Below, piece after piece: positions 1 to 8,991 of a DNA stretch of 64,000 bases. Every line of letters starts with the position of its first letter. Position 1 is the first letter of the stretch. The DNA comes from Paraglaciecola sp. (GTDB lineage: Bacteria > Pseudomonadota > Gammaproteobacteria > Enterobacterales > Alteromonadaceae): contig JAACSL010000010.1 of assembly GCA_009993955.1 (NCBI GenBank), forward strand, positions 1 through 64,000, in the 5' to 3' direction. The position numbers were made by a program, and so were the translations under genes. The notes beneath the pieces are model-generated. The model ran no database searches. It had not been told where the DNA came from and saw nothing but the letters and a program-made list of their open reading frames with translations.

Positions 1-485
1 GCATATTGCCTCAAGAAAAATAAGCCATCCCTTAATATTAGCGACGTTGAGAGAAATGCGATGGTGGCTGCTTAAACCGATCTCAGGTTAATTAAGTAAC
101 TTGATCCCAAGCCCAATAGCCAAAGGCAACAATTAATGGACTTTCACATTAGCTTTCTTTGGCAACGAGTCTAGTGTCGCCGAACTTACATTTTTCAAAT
201 CAATTCTGATCCTATTTTGATCCCGTCGAAAACCACAACTGAACAAGGCCGATTGCAGTCATAAAACTTGGAAACCAACATGACAATTATGAGTCAAAAT
301 ACACCCATAAAAATCAAAGCTTGAACGGCTCCTTTGTCTGAAAACCAGACCTCCTGAATAACTTGGTTCAATGGCGGAAAATTGGCACAAAGAAGTCATA
401 CAGATTGCATAAATCCAATCACCTCCATTCGTTTTGAATGTCAATAACATGGGCCTTTTCCAACCTTAGAATGCATATAGCCAAT
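1..485. other. Left-edge non-coding stretch
   Basis: I see no convincing gene here. A 63-codon minus-strand reading frame at 259-450 has no recognisable motif, no clear ribosome-binding site and composition like its surroundings, so I treat it as chance. No tRNA, strong terminator or long repeat is visible. The end of the nuclease gene lies immediately to the right. Confidence 0.5.
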
Positions 486-2669
486 TTAGATAGCGATTTG
501 GGTGCTCAACTGAGTTTCAACCGTGCTTTGTTTTTGCTCGATCACCATTTTTAATAATTCTGCGGCCGCCTCAGCATCACACATTGCACGATGATGACTT
601 TGCAGTGGAATGCCAAACTCAGTGCATAACGCTTTTAGTGCATACGAACCCAAGCCGGGGAAATACTTGCGCATTTCGCGCACCGTACACAACTTTGGCA
701 AACTAAAGCGACGTTCCAATCGTTCGTACTCTAATTTAAAAAAGCCGTAATCAAAATTAACGTTATGCGCCACAAAAATACTGCCTTGTAAAAAGGCATC
801 GAGACTGTCGACTATTTCACAAAACAACGGTGCATCCGCCACCATGGCATCGCTTATCCCGGTGAGTTGGGTGATAAATTTAGGAATACGACGCTGCGGA
901 TTGAGCAAAGTTGTCCAGCGGTCCACCTCGGCACCATTCACTATTTTTACTGCTGCAATTTCGGTAATTCGATGGCCAGCAGCCTTGCCCCCGGTGGTTT
1001 CAACGTCTACCACCACATAGGGTTGAGTGGCATCGTACAACCATTCAACCTTACAGATATCCACATCAAAGCCCGCCTGTTGCAGGGCTTTGATGGTCAC
1101 TAATTGATTGCTGCGCAGACTGTCACCGGGTGATTTAACTTCCACAAAGCGCAGCCCATGTTGATCAATGAGCAGCAAGTCAGGATAACCGTCATTGAGG
1201 CTATGGTAGTCTTTGGCCATGGCACGCAAGTGCTCTATCACTGCTGGCATGGGGGCAGCCTGCAAAAATGCAGTTAATTTGACGAGTAAGTTGCGATGCC
1301 AGCGGAACATCCCATTCGGCTGAGCATAATACTTCAAGACATTTTGGCTCAGTAATTTAATCGTGGTTTGCGCGTCAACAAGTTTAGCCAGTTTCCTGTC
1401 TAAACTTGTTGCTAAGCTTTGATAAACGGTATTTTCACGCACCGATCTTGGCCTGCGATCAAACTCACTGGCCACGGCGAGTTCGTCTTCAACAAACAAT
1501 TCTTGCCAAAAAAGCAAAGCAAAAAGAGCAGAAAACAAGGTGTTTTCAGTTCGATAAACCTGCATACCTTGACGTTCATAGTGCGCCTTAACACCGCGCT
1601 CAGGGCTGTCGCGATAGACTTCATCCAGAGCGACTATGTGTGCACTGTCGCGCAACATTTGCGTAAGTTGACTCACTTTGACCTGATTAAATTTACGCTG
1701 ATAAAAGTCTTCGGCAAATAAGCACAAGGCACTGTCTCCGCTGCTTTCTAGGATTTTTTCTAGCTGCTGTTTTACCTGCTCTTTGTGACCCGCTTTATAA
1801 CGCTCGCGCAAGTACTTTTCTTGTGCTGTGGCAAGATGTGAGCGCCCAAGGGTCTGTATGGCTAAGTCAACATCTATGTTTAGCAAAGCCTTGCCAAGCA
1901 GATAATAATATTCATCCGCATAACGTTGGGCGGTGTCACCCACCGGGATAGCCGGCATGGCTTGCGCGAGGGTTAATAATTGTTGCGTGTCTGGCTTTGT
2001 GTATTTAATAGTCTGACGTAGTTTGGCGAACTCAAACGCCGATTGAGCCTCACCTAAACTGCTAAACCGAGGCGCAGAAACCGCAACACTGTCACGGGTT
2101 TTCAATACACCTAAATCACGCATCGAGAATTTATTCAGGGCGCTGGTTAAGTTGCCAAAATAGATAAACAACAAATAAGCCCATTGCTCGGTAAACGCTT
2201 TGTACAAAAATGATTTGCCCACCGTACTGGTTACACAACGCTGCGCTTGGCAATGCTCTGCCGCCAATGAGAGTAGTTGTTGCTTGGTCACTGAGGCAGG
2301 AAAACTCGGTGCTTGATTGATATGCAACAGTTCGGTTAATTGCGCCTTACTTAGCGCAGGCAACCAAAGCAAAAAGTCTTGGGTGGTTAAGGCACGCAAC
2401 AAGCCGGCGGCAACAAGTTTAGTAATTTGCTCCTGACAGCGTTCAATCTCGGCATACTCCATTGCCTGCGCCTGTACTACCTCGCCACTGCGATTAATTA
2501 TTCTCACCAGCATGCACAAGCTGTTGTGGTCAAGTTGTTGAATAGTAGTGAGAAAATCCCGTTGTGGCGCGCCTAATAAGGACTGACAGTGGGCGTTAAT
2601 GTGAGCAATAAACTCATTGAAATGGGCAAGATAATATTTATCGGGTAGCTCGCGAGCTCGGAAAACCAC
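486..2669 (-). CDS. FAN1-like VRR-NUC nuclease fused to DnaQ-type 3'-5' exonuclease
   Basis: A 727-residue protein with a GTG start preceded by AAAGGTG. The N-terminal part, beginning with a PDKYYLAHF stretch, resembles bacterial FAN1 proteins. A VRR-NUC nuclease core lies at about 495-548, with PD at 496-497 and EVKSPGD at 510-516. From about 549 a DEDDh exonuclease domain follows: DVETTG at 555-560, a central AHNVNFDYGF block, and a final HHRAMCDAEA block. FAN1 enzymes unhook interstrand DNA crosslinks using a structure-specific 5' nuclease; DnaQ-like domains trim 3' ends. Bacterial FAN1 is usually about 540 residues, so the extra length is the added exonuclease. The gene stands alone. Its role in crosslink repair is inferred from the family, while the two-domain architecture is read directly. 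Confidence 0.85.
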   Translation of the reverse strand: MVFRARELPDKYYLAHFNEFIAHINAHCQSLLGAPQRDFLTTIQQLDHNSLCMLVRIINRSGEVVQAQAMEYAEIERCQEQITKLVAAGLLRALTTQDFLLWLPALSKAQLTELLHINQAPSFPASVTKQQLLSLAAEHCQAQRCVTSTVGKSFLYKAFTEQWAYLLFIYFGNLTSALNKFSMRDLGVLKTRDSVAVSAPRFSSLGEAQSAFEFAKLRQTIKYTKPDTQQLLTLAQAMPAIPVGDTAQRYADEYYYLLGKALLNIDVDLAIQTLGRSHLATAQEKYLRERYKAGHKEQVKQQLEKILESSGDSALCLFAEDFYQRKFNQVKVSQLTQMLRDSAHIVALDEVYRDSPERGVKAHYERQGMQVYRTENTLFSALFALLFWQELFVEDELAVASEFDRRPRSVRENTVYQSLATSLDRKLAKLVDAQTTIKLLSQNVLKYYAQPNGMFRWHRNLLVKLTAFLQAAPMPAVIEHLRAMAKDYHSLNDGYPDLLLIDQHGLRFVEVKSPGDSLRSNQLVTIKALQQAGFDVDICKVEWLYDATQPYVVVDVETTGGKAAGHRITEIAAVKIVNGAEVDRWTTLLNPQRRIPKFITQLTGISDAMVADAPLFCEIVDSLDAFLQGSIFVAHNVNFDYGFFKLEYERLERRFSLPKLCTVREMRKYFPGLGSYALKALCTEFGIPLQSHHRAMCDAEAAAELLKMVIEQKQSTVETQLSTQIAI

Positions 2670-2701
2670 GTTGACACCTTTGTGAGTGCGCAGACAACTT
2701 C

Positions 2702-2722
2702 TTATACAGTTGTTTATACAGT
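2702..2722. repeat. Nine-base direct repeat upstream of the FAN1-exonuclease gene
   Basis: TTATACAGT occurs at 2702-2710 and again at 2714-2722, a 12-bp period, about 33 bp upstream of the GTG start. On the coding strand this reads ACTGTATAA twice. It contains LexA-like CTGTATA half sites in direct rather than inverted orientation, so it is not a canonical SOS box. It could be a regulatory site. Confidence 0.4.
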
Positions 2723-2883
2723 ATTTAACTGAGAAAAATCAATGTTCAATTAAATAAATATGCACCTAGTATTAAACTTTTTGTGCCCTTGCTACGTCTT
2801 AGTTAATGACAGCGTAGTGAACTGTCGTCTTCCCTGGGCCGCAGCAATGACTGCGGCTTTTTTATGCCTGTTTGCCGCAGGGT

Positions 2884-4587
2884 TCAGTTTGACCGCAAGC
2901 GTTTAGCTAATTGATAGCGATATAGAGAAGGGGCTTGTTGATAATAGTGGTTAATGCCTTCCATGTAAGCGTCTGGCCCGTATTCAACCGTGATGGGTAA
3001 ATCACCGCTGATCCCCATTAATCGGGCATTTGCCCCATCGCTCATGCCATTTAATAAAATAGCTTGTGTGCTATCGTGGCCATTGGTGAAATGCACTTGA
3101 ATATTCCAAAAACTATTATAACTGGCGTGAGACGGTTTCCAGTAGCCGGCTCCCCCGCCGGCAAATAAAGGATAAGTGCGCTGGGTGGGGTCGCTCAGGG
3201 TAATATTGAGCTTAATATGGTCGAACAGATTCTGTTGATTGACCCCACTGTGTTGATCTAACACCGGTGCTTGCAAGATGCTAACGTCAGAATAAACACT
3301 GCGGGTCGAGAAGGTGTTAAAACTTAAAGGATGGCGCACAACGTTATCTACCGTTAAACCCCTGACTAATACATTGTGCACGCCGCCCATTTGCACAGAA
3401 TAGTGGGCTAACTTACTGCCTGTAGTGTGTACCTTGTCGATGCTAACGTTGGCGATTTCTTCAGTTAAAATGCCGTTATCAGCATTGTTGATGGTGATGT
3501 CTTGTACCCAACTATCAAACAAACGAGTCAGATATAGACCGTTAAATCCTTGTTCGACGTGGTGAGCAATTGGCTCGGCAAAAGGAAATTCAATGGCAAA
3601 GTGCTCAAATCCCACAGCCGTCAAATGCTGCCATGCATACGCCCCAACTTGCCACTGTGATCGGATATTGTGCAGTAGAGGCGCTTTAATTGTCATGGTA
3701 TTACCGTTCAGCGCAACAATTCTAACCTGCTGACGCTCCAAGGCGAGTTGCGGTTGCATCCAATGATGGGAGCCCACTTTTAGTTTGTCTCCTGGGTATA
3801 ATTCTTGAAGAAAACTTCCCTTTTCACCTTCGGGGTTAAACCAGCGTAGTTCTATGACCTCTCCCACTTTAAGTGCATTTGCCTGAGTATCGGCTAACGT
3901 TACATCAAACAGGCCCTGTTGACCTGCTACCGCGACGGCCAAGGGTTTTTCTTCTGAATTATAACTGTCGAGATACTGCTTTACCCGTTGTCCTTTTACC
4001 CCTGTCCAAAGAAATCCGCCACTCCAAGACCATTGTGTGAAAGGCAAGCGAATATTATTGACTTTTTCAGTCTGAATTTTATTCAAGGCCACTAAATACT
4101 CACGCAACTCCTTAAGCTCTGCTGGCTCCTGCGCATAGATTAACGGTCGGGGAAAATATAATTGAGTGCCACCCAATCCACTACCCACTCCCCTAAAAAC
4201 AAGATGACTGCGTTGAATACGAATGATATCGCTCAATATGTAACGCCCCGCTGCAAATTGTAAGACGGTGGGAGTTGTTTTGTCAGCGAGACTCTCAAGC
4301 AGTGTTAATAAGGCCACGGTGTCATCTTTGCCATCATTGGCAAGCACACCAAAGTTTTCCACCTCGATAATTTGATAGCCCCGCGTGTCAGGCTGCGCTT
4401 CACCATTGGCATAGCCTGCATAAGAAAAATCAGGGAGATACACCGTTTGCCTTAGCTTACTATCGCTGAGTATGGCAGGCAGGTCTGCGGCAGGTTGTTC
4501 GGCAGCAGATTGTGCGGCAGCAGGTTGTGCGGCAAAGGTAAGGTGGCTGAATAAGGCAGCCACAAAAAGAGCAGCGTTAAATTTCAT
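2884..4587 (-). CDS. Secreted right-handed beta-helix protein (pectate-lyase-3 / DUF4955-like)
   Basis: A 567-residue protein with an N-terminal signal peptide (hydrophobic segment ending near AAQPAAAQ) followed by an alanine/glutamine-rich repeat. Around residues 65-125 it has the FGVLANDGKDDT start and the QFAAGRYILSD and LVFRGVGSG steps typical of pectate-lyase-3 type parallel beta-helices. Later rungs include ITINNADNGI and SIDKVHTTG. The family includes polysaccharide lyases and glycosidases; I cannot assign a catalytic mechanism. It is the last gene of a three-gene operon and overlaps the GH2 gene by four bases (ATGA), so translation is probably coupled. Secretion and context suggest it acts on a uronic-acid-containing glycan, possibly as the chain-cleaving enzyme the locus otherwise lacks. 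Confidence 0.7.
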   Translation of the reverse strand: MKFNAALFVAALFSHLTFAAQPAAAQSAAEQPAADLPAILSDSKLRQTVYLPDFSYAGYANGEAQPDTRGYQIIEVENFGVLANDGKDDTVALLTLLESLADKTTPTVLQFAAGRYILSDIIRIQRSHLVFRGVGSGLGGTQLYFPRPLIYAQEPAELKELREYLVALNKIQTEKVNNIRLPFTQWSWSGGFLWTGVKGQRVKQYLDSYNSEEKPLAVAVAGQQGLFDVTLADTQANALKVGEVIELRWFNPEGEKGSFLQELYPGDKLKVGSHHWMQPQLALERQQVRIVALNGNTMTIKAPLLHNIRSQWQVGAYAWQHLTAVGFEHFAIEFPFAEPIAHHVEQGFNGLYLTRLFDSWVQDITINNADNGILTEEIANVSIDKVHTTGSKLAHYSVQMGGVHNVLVRGLTVDNVVRHPLSFNTFSTRSVYSDVSILQAPVLDQHSGVNQQNLFDHIKLNITLSDPTQRTYPLFAGGGAGYWKPSHASYNSFWNIQVHFTNGHDSTQAILLNGMSDGANARLMGISGDLPITVEYGPDAYMEGINHYYQQAPSLYRYQLAKRLRSN

Positions 4588-7109
4588 GGTTTAGTGCCCG
4601 TCATGACTTTGTCGAAAACATGCATGGTTTCAGACGCCCCTTGTGCCGGAATGTCGATGTAGGTGCCTTTGATATTCTGGCTGCGAAATTCAAGTGTGGC
4701 AGGTTGTTGACCACTGATAAATTCGATTTGAGCTAGGCCACTGGCAATTTCGATGATACTGCTTTTAGTGGGTGTACCATAATTCTCTAAAAGTTGCCCA
4801 TGGCTGCCGAGATTTGAAAAGTAAATCCGTTCAGCATAGTTGAGTACCCGTTGGTTATTTTTATCTAGCGCTTCAGCCGTGATCAACCAATGCCCTGGTT
4901 TCAAGGGATTTGCACTGAGTTTGATATGATCAAAACTGCCGTGTTCACCCACTAAATAATGCACATCGACGGTGTCTTCAGCCACTGCTTTACCGGCATT
5001 GTAGGCCACCACGTTCAGCTTATTTGAACCGTTAACAAAGGGCACTTGCCAGACTAATCCCCCAGCAGGCACCTTGTGTTTGTCTTTGGTGATGCGCCCT
5101 AAAGACTTTCCATTCAGCCACAACTCTGCCTGTTCAGTGTTGCAATACACTTTCACCGGTCTGCCTGTGGCTGGCCCTTGACGGTGGGTCCACGTATGCG
5201 ACTCTATGTAACAAAAGGGTTCTTTCGCCCAATAGCTTTTAAATACGTAATAGGCATCTTTTGGCTTTCCGTCACGGTCCACCAAGCCTTTTTGATTCAT
5301 ATAAGGAATGGGGTTTTCAGGACGCAAAGGCGTACCAAAATCTTTGAAAGCCCACTGCGCGTTACCCGCAAAATTTGCTGTGTTCTCGGATACTTGCAAA
5401 TGCCAATCAAATAAATTGACCATGTAGTTTTCATTCCAGTCTGAATCTTTGGCCACACTGCTCACTACCGCTTGATTCATCGCTTCATCTACCGATACTT
5501 GAGCATTACGCATGCCTTGTGCGCTTATTGGCTCTTCGGTATGCCGCCCAACATGACTTGAACCACCATATTCCATATGCAGAAAATGTGGATACTTTGC
5601 CATGGAACTCTCAATCGCTTTTGCATATTGAGAGTAAGAGCCACCGTACCAACCTGCCCAAATAGAAGGCGAAAAAGCATCAACAATTTTATCACCCGGA
5701 TAATATTTACGAATGCTGGTTAACCGACTCGGATCAAGGCTTTTGGTTAGGCGGTTCAATTCGCGCAAATAGGGCGTAATTTGACTTTCATCTCCGCCGC
5801 CAGGAAAGTCTTCTTCCCAATACATTTCATTGCCCAGCGACCAAAAAGCAATACTTGCATGATTATAGTTTTGGGTGATTTGCTCTGTTAACAAACGTTC
5901 TGTATTGGCTTCCCATTCTTTACCGCCCTTACCGCCACGGCACCAAGGTAGTTCATCCCACAAAATAAGCCCCAGGACATCAGCGGCACGGTACACTTCA
6001 GGGTCTTGTGGATAGTGACCGAGACGCACAAAATTGGCACCCATTTCTTTGATCATCTGCATGTCTTGCCAATGCTGAGCATTGCTTAAAGCCGGGCCAA
6101 CCCCAGCCGATTCTTCATGACGATGTGTGCCTCGGATCAAAAGGCGTTTACCATTAACAAAAAAGCCCTGATTAGCACGCATTTCAAACCAACGATAACC
6201 AAAGTGCTGCTTATTTGTGTGTACAACTTCACCGATTTTATTGGTGAGCTCCACCTGCATTTGATACAGGTTAGGACTGTCAGGTGACCAAAGCTTAGGT
6301 TGCTGAATAGGCGCCATGTCGACAGACACGGATGTGGCGTTAATCGCGGTGTTTTGCTGACTCACAGCTGTGCCATCTGGTGCATAAACCGTTGTGGTCA
6401 AGCTCAGCCCCTGCTTAAAGGCTTGTTCTGACACACTAACTTGCACACGGGTTGATGCGCTTTGCTCTGACACCGAGGGTGTGCTGATTAATACTTGTTC
6501 AATAGATGCAGGGGGTACATAACGAAGCCATACGTCACGGGTAATGCCTCCGTACAGAAAAAAATCAGCTTTTTGCGAGGGAATTAAATTTCTATCGTAT
6601 TTGTTGTCTACGCGCACCAAAATGGCATTGTCACCCGTGTGCAAAAATGCGCTGATGTCAACGTCGAATCCCACGTAACCACCAACGTGTCCCCCTGCGT
6701 ATTGGCCATTTACATACACTTTCGTGACAAAGTTTGCGCCTTCAAAATATAACACCGTGCGCCACGACGTTGGCGCTGCATGCTGCACGGTTTTTCTGTA
6801 CCAGCTTGCACTGCGTCGATAACCGGGTTGAGCATCCACGGTATCCGTGGCATTCCAACTGTGTGGCAATTCAATACTTTGCCAGCCTGTATCCGCCGCC
6901 GCTTCCTCAACATTTACCCAGTCTTTTTGCAAATAGTGCCAATCGGAATTGAACAATTGACTGTGTTGTGCAGCCGCAGGATAGGCATGCACCGTTGACA
7001 ACACACTGAACACAAAGCTAATTAACAGGCCACACAGGACAAGATAATGGTTACGCTGGCCACGGTTATGAGTGGCCAACTTACGAGAAATTATTGTATG
7101 TATTGTCAT
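4584..7109 (-). CDS. Glycoside hydrolase family 2 (beta-galactosidase/beta-glucuronidase type), secreted
   Basis: An 841-residue GH2 enzyme with a signal peptide (hydrophobic segment near residues 23-42). It shows the usual order of sugar-binding jelly roll (about 50-200), immunoglobulin-like domain (about 200-300), TIM barrel (about 300-620) and C-terminal beta domains. The acid/base is E428 in the GNEMYW motif and the nucleophile is E513 in HMEYGG, both visible. WDELPW, typical of the family, precedes them. GH2 enzymes remove beta-galactose, beta-glucuronate or beta-mannose; the exact substrate cannot be fixed from sequence. The gene follows GH105 after 99 bp and is coupled to the beta-helix gene downstream. 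The neighbouring unsaturated uronyl hydrolase and UxuA favour a uronate-rich glycan. Confidence 0.88.
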   Translation of the reverse strand: MTIHTIISRKLATHNRGQRNHYLVLCGLLISFVFSVLSTVHAYPAAAQHSQLFNSDWHYLQKDWVNVEEAAADTGWQSIELPHSWNATDTVDAQPGYRRSASWYRKTVQHAAPTSWRTVLYFEGANFVTKVYVNGQYAGGHVGGYVGFDVDISAFLHTGDNAILVRVDNKYDRNLIPSQKADFFLYGGITRDVWLRYVPPASIEQVLISTPSVSEQSASTRVQVSVSEQAFKQGLSLTTTVYAPDGTAVSQQNTAINATSVSVDMAPIQQPKLWSPDSPNLYQMQVELTNKIGEVVHTNKQHFGYRWFEMRANQGFFVNGKRLLIRGTHRHEESAGVGPALSNAQHWQDMQMIKEMGANFVRLGHYPQDPEVYRAADVLGLILWDELPWCRGGKGGKEWEANTERLLTEQITQNYNHASIAFWSLGNEMYWEEDFPGGGDESQITPYLRELNRLTKSLDPSRLTSIRKYYPGDKIVDAFSPSIWAGWYGGSYSQYAKAIESSMAKYPHFLHMEYGGSSHVGRHTEEPISAQGMRNAQVSVDEAMNQAVVSSVAKDSDWNENYMVNLFDWHLQVSENTANFAGNAQWAFKDFGTPLRPENPIPYMNQKGLVDRDGKPKDAYYVFKSYWAKEPFCYIESHTWTHRQGPATGRPVKVYCNTEQAELWLNGKSLGRITKDKHKVPAGGLVWQVPFVNGSNKLNVVAYNAGKAVAEDTVDVHYLVGEHGSFDHIKLSANPLKPGHWLITAEALDKNNQRVLNYAERIYFSNLGSHGQLLENYGTPTKSSIIEIASGLAQIEFISGQQPATLEFRSQNIKGTYIDIPAQGASETMHVFDKVMTGTKP

Positions 7110-7126
7110 TCTAAATCTTCCGGATC

Positions 7127-7156
7127 TGTTTTTATGTGCTGGTCAATCACCAGCAC
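7127..7156. repeat. Intergenic hairpin sharing a 17-bp sequence with another glycan-locus spacer
   Basis: GTGCTGGT (7136-7143), a five-base loop, then ACCAGCAC (7149-7156) form a perfect 8-bp stem in the GH105-GH2 spacer. The 17-mer TGTTTTTATGTGCTGGT at 7127-7143 recurs exactly at 31721-31737, in the spacer between the GH16 and TBDR genes. There is no U-run after the stem on the transcribed (minus) strand, so it looks more like an mRNA processing or stabilising hairpin than a terminator. Confidence 0.55.
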
Positions 7157-7208
7157 TGTTGTTCATCAGGCTACGTACACTCAGCGTCAACACCCAGCAA
7201 TTACATCG

Positions 7209-8462
7209 TTATTGTTGTTCCAAACGCTTCTGTAACTCTGCAGCGGCTAACAGTAGAGCGCCTGTGCCATAAAGTTGAGTATCTTCAAAGGTGGCACTGC
7301 CCGGAGCAAACGCCACTTGCTGGACATAACCTAACTTACCATCGGGGTGCACACACGAAACCAACGATTGCCAACCGCGTTGAATCGCAGACTGATATTG
7401 TTCACCTTGCAGCAAGCCATTGTTCATGCCCCAGGCAAGGGCAAACACTAATAATCCTGTGGCACTGGATTCAGGCTTATGCTGCGATTCTTCTTCAAGG
7501 AGAGACGAAGGCCAACTGCCCTCTGCATGTTGATAAGCCAACATACTCTTGCTTAATGCTTGGAACAGGGCGATGTAACGAGGGCGTTGCGGATAATCGG
7601 CGGGTAGCCATTCAATCGTTCTCGCTAAACCGGCCAGTACCCAGCCATTTCCCCTACCCCAAAAAATTGGGCGTCCCTGTGGGTCCTTGCGGTCAAAATA
7701 ACGGCTATCACGCAAATAGAGTTGATAGTTTTTATCAAATAAATAGTCTGTTGTGGCCCAAAACTCCTTATCCATAAAACTGAGATAACGTGGATCTTGC
7801 TGCTGATGACTTAACTGCGCCAACACGGGTGGCGCCATAAAAATAGCATCAGCCCAGCACCAACGTACCGTGCAATAAGGATCGGTGAAAGTCCGTAATG
7901 GTGTGACAAACACTTCTTTTTGCTCACTTCTGAAATCTAATGAGCGCTCACTGGACTGAGCCAAAGCCAAATCAAGCTGTGTTATCACATGCTTTTTCCA
8001 AGCAGGATTGGCATACAGGTCAGCCAGTTGCAAATACACAGATCCTATGGCTTGGTCATCGGCGTGAAACCAACGCGGTCCGAGTTGCCAGTCGTTCAAT
8101 TTGGATAAATTCACCAAGGCCTGCAAATAATTGGGCTTATTTTGCTGTTGGGCGTAGCGTAACAAACCAATTTCAAAGGTGGCATACATCCAACCGTTCG
8201 GCAGACCACTCACCCTGTCTTCAACACGCATTTTGTTAGATGCAATGTCAAATTGGTTTAGTTGCCACTGGGCAACATGACTAGCGACGTGTTCGATGGC
8301 TTCAGCTGACAGCTCAGCCGATAACGTAGCGTTGGATGAAACAGGCGCTTGATAAGCAATAATATGTTTGTCGATTGATGAATCAGCTCTGCTGCTGATC
8401 GAATAAAACACGCTCATCGCCAGTAAAGTCTGACAACATAAAGACACAAAATTATTTTTCAC
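7209..8462 (-). CDS. GH105 family unsaturated glucuronyl/rhamnogalacturonyl hydrolase, secreted
   Basis: A 417-residue protein starting at GTG with an AAGGA box six bases upstream, then a signal peptide ending around residue 26. The fold is the (alpha/alpha)6 barrel of YteR-type enzymes: NGWMYATFEIGL near 90-100, the WFHADDQAIG block, RWCWADAIFMAPPVL in the middle, and FWGRGNGWVLAGLAR later. GH105 enzymes hydrolyse the 4,5-unsaturated uronic acid left at the non-reducing end by polysaccharide lyases, using a conserved Asp in the WADA segment, which is present. It is the first gene of the operon GH105-GH2-beta-helix. The presence of GH105 implies that a lyase acts upstream, inside or outside this window. 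Confidence 0.88.
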   Translation of the reverse strand: MKNNFVSLCCQTLLAMSVFYSISSRADSSIDKHIIAYQAPVSSNATLSAELSAEAIEHVASHVAQWQLNQFDIASNKMRVEDRVSGLPNGWMYATFEIGLLRYAQQQNKPNYLQALVNLSKLNDWQLGPRWFHADDQAIGSVYLQLADLYANPAWKKHVITQLDLALAQSSERSLDFRSEQKEVFVTPLRTFTDPYCTVRWCWADAIFMAPPVLAQLSHQQQDPRYLSFMDKEFWATTDYLFDKNYQLYLRDSRYFDRKDPQGRPIFWGRGNGWVLAGLARTIEWLPADYPQRPRYIALFQALSKSMLAYQHAEGSWPSSLLEEESQHKPESSATGLLVFALAWGMNNGLLQGEQYQSAIQRGWQSLVSCVHPDGKLGYVQQVAFAPGSATFEDTQLYGTGALLLAAAELQKRLEQQ

Positions 8463-8991
8463 AGTAGTTCCTTATTATCCGGTTTATTTGGAGTCGCCCC
8501 CCAATAAACATGAGCTATGTAATGAATTTAACCAGCAAATACGGCATAACATTATGCCCGCACCAACGCCGTTTCGGTAATGTGGCATGACCAATGTGCG
8601 CGCATTCTGACTTAAAGACAGACAATTATCAACTTTTTAACAAATCCATAACCTTTTCATTTGCTAGCAGCACATCGTCGCTACTATGCCCTAAGGCCTG
8701 CTGACTTAGGCGACCATGCTGTGATATTCTACTGCAAGCTGTCACTCATATTATTGATACTACTGAAATTTTTAAGTTTGAGTCACAAAATACAGAGCCA
8801 AGTAAGTCAAGAACGGCCGCTGCAAAACTAGCGACGGCATGGCTAGCCGACAGTAGCCAAATTTCCACAACAATATTGGTAAGGCCACTTGACATGAGGC
8901 TAAACTTGCCTATGATGCACCGATAACGTTCTTTTAACAATTTTGCAACAAGGGCGAGAGACCAGACTACATAAAAAATAGAGGGAAACCC
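8463..8991. promoter_or_regulatory. Divergent intergenic region between GH105 operon and TBDR gene
   Basis: This 529-bp region must hold the promoters of both the minus-strand operon and the plus-strand receptor. I find no confident operator and no convincing gene; a 64-codon minus-strand frame at 8746-8940 has no features. An AGGGAAA ribosome-binding site precedes the receptor ATG at 8992. No GntR- or LacI-type palindrome comparable to those in the beta-glucan locus is visible, and no regulator gene lies in this locus. Confidence 0.5.

Noticed and set aside
259-450. A 63-codon minus-strand reading frame at the left edge
   Set aside because: No family motif, no good ribosome-binding site and no supporting context; probably chance.
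2703-2724. Possible LexA (SOS) box before the FAN1-exonuclease gene
   Set aside because: The half sites are direct repeats; the inverted CTG-N10-CAG arrangement required by LexA is absent.
8746-8940. A 64-codon minus-strand frame in the GH105-TBDR gap
   Set aside because: It has no recognisable domain and lies where promoters for both flanking genes are needed.
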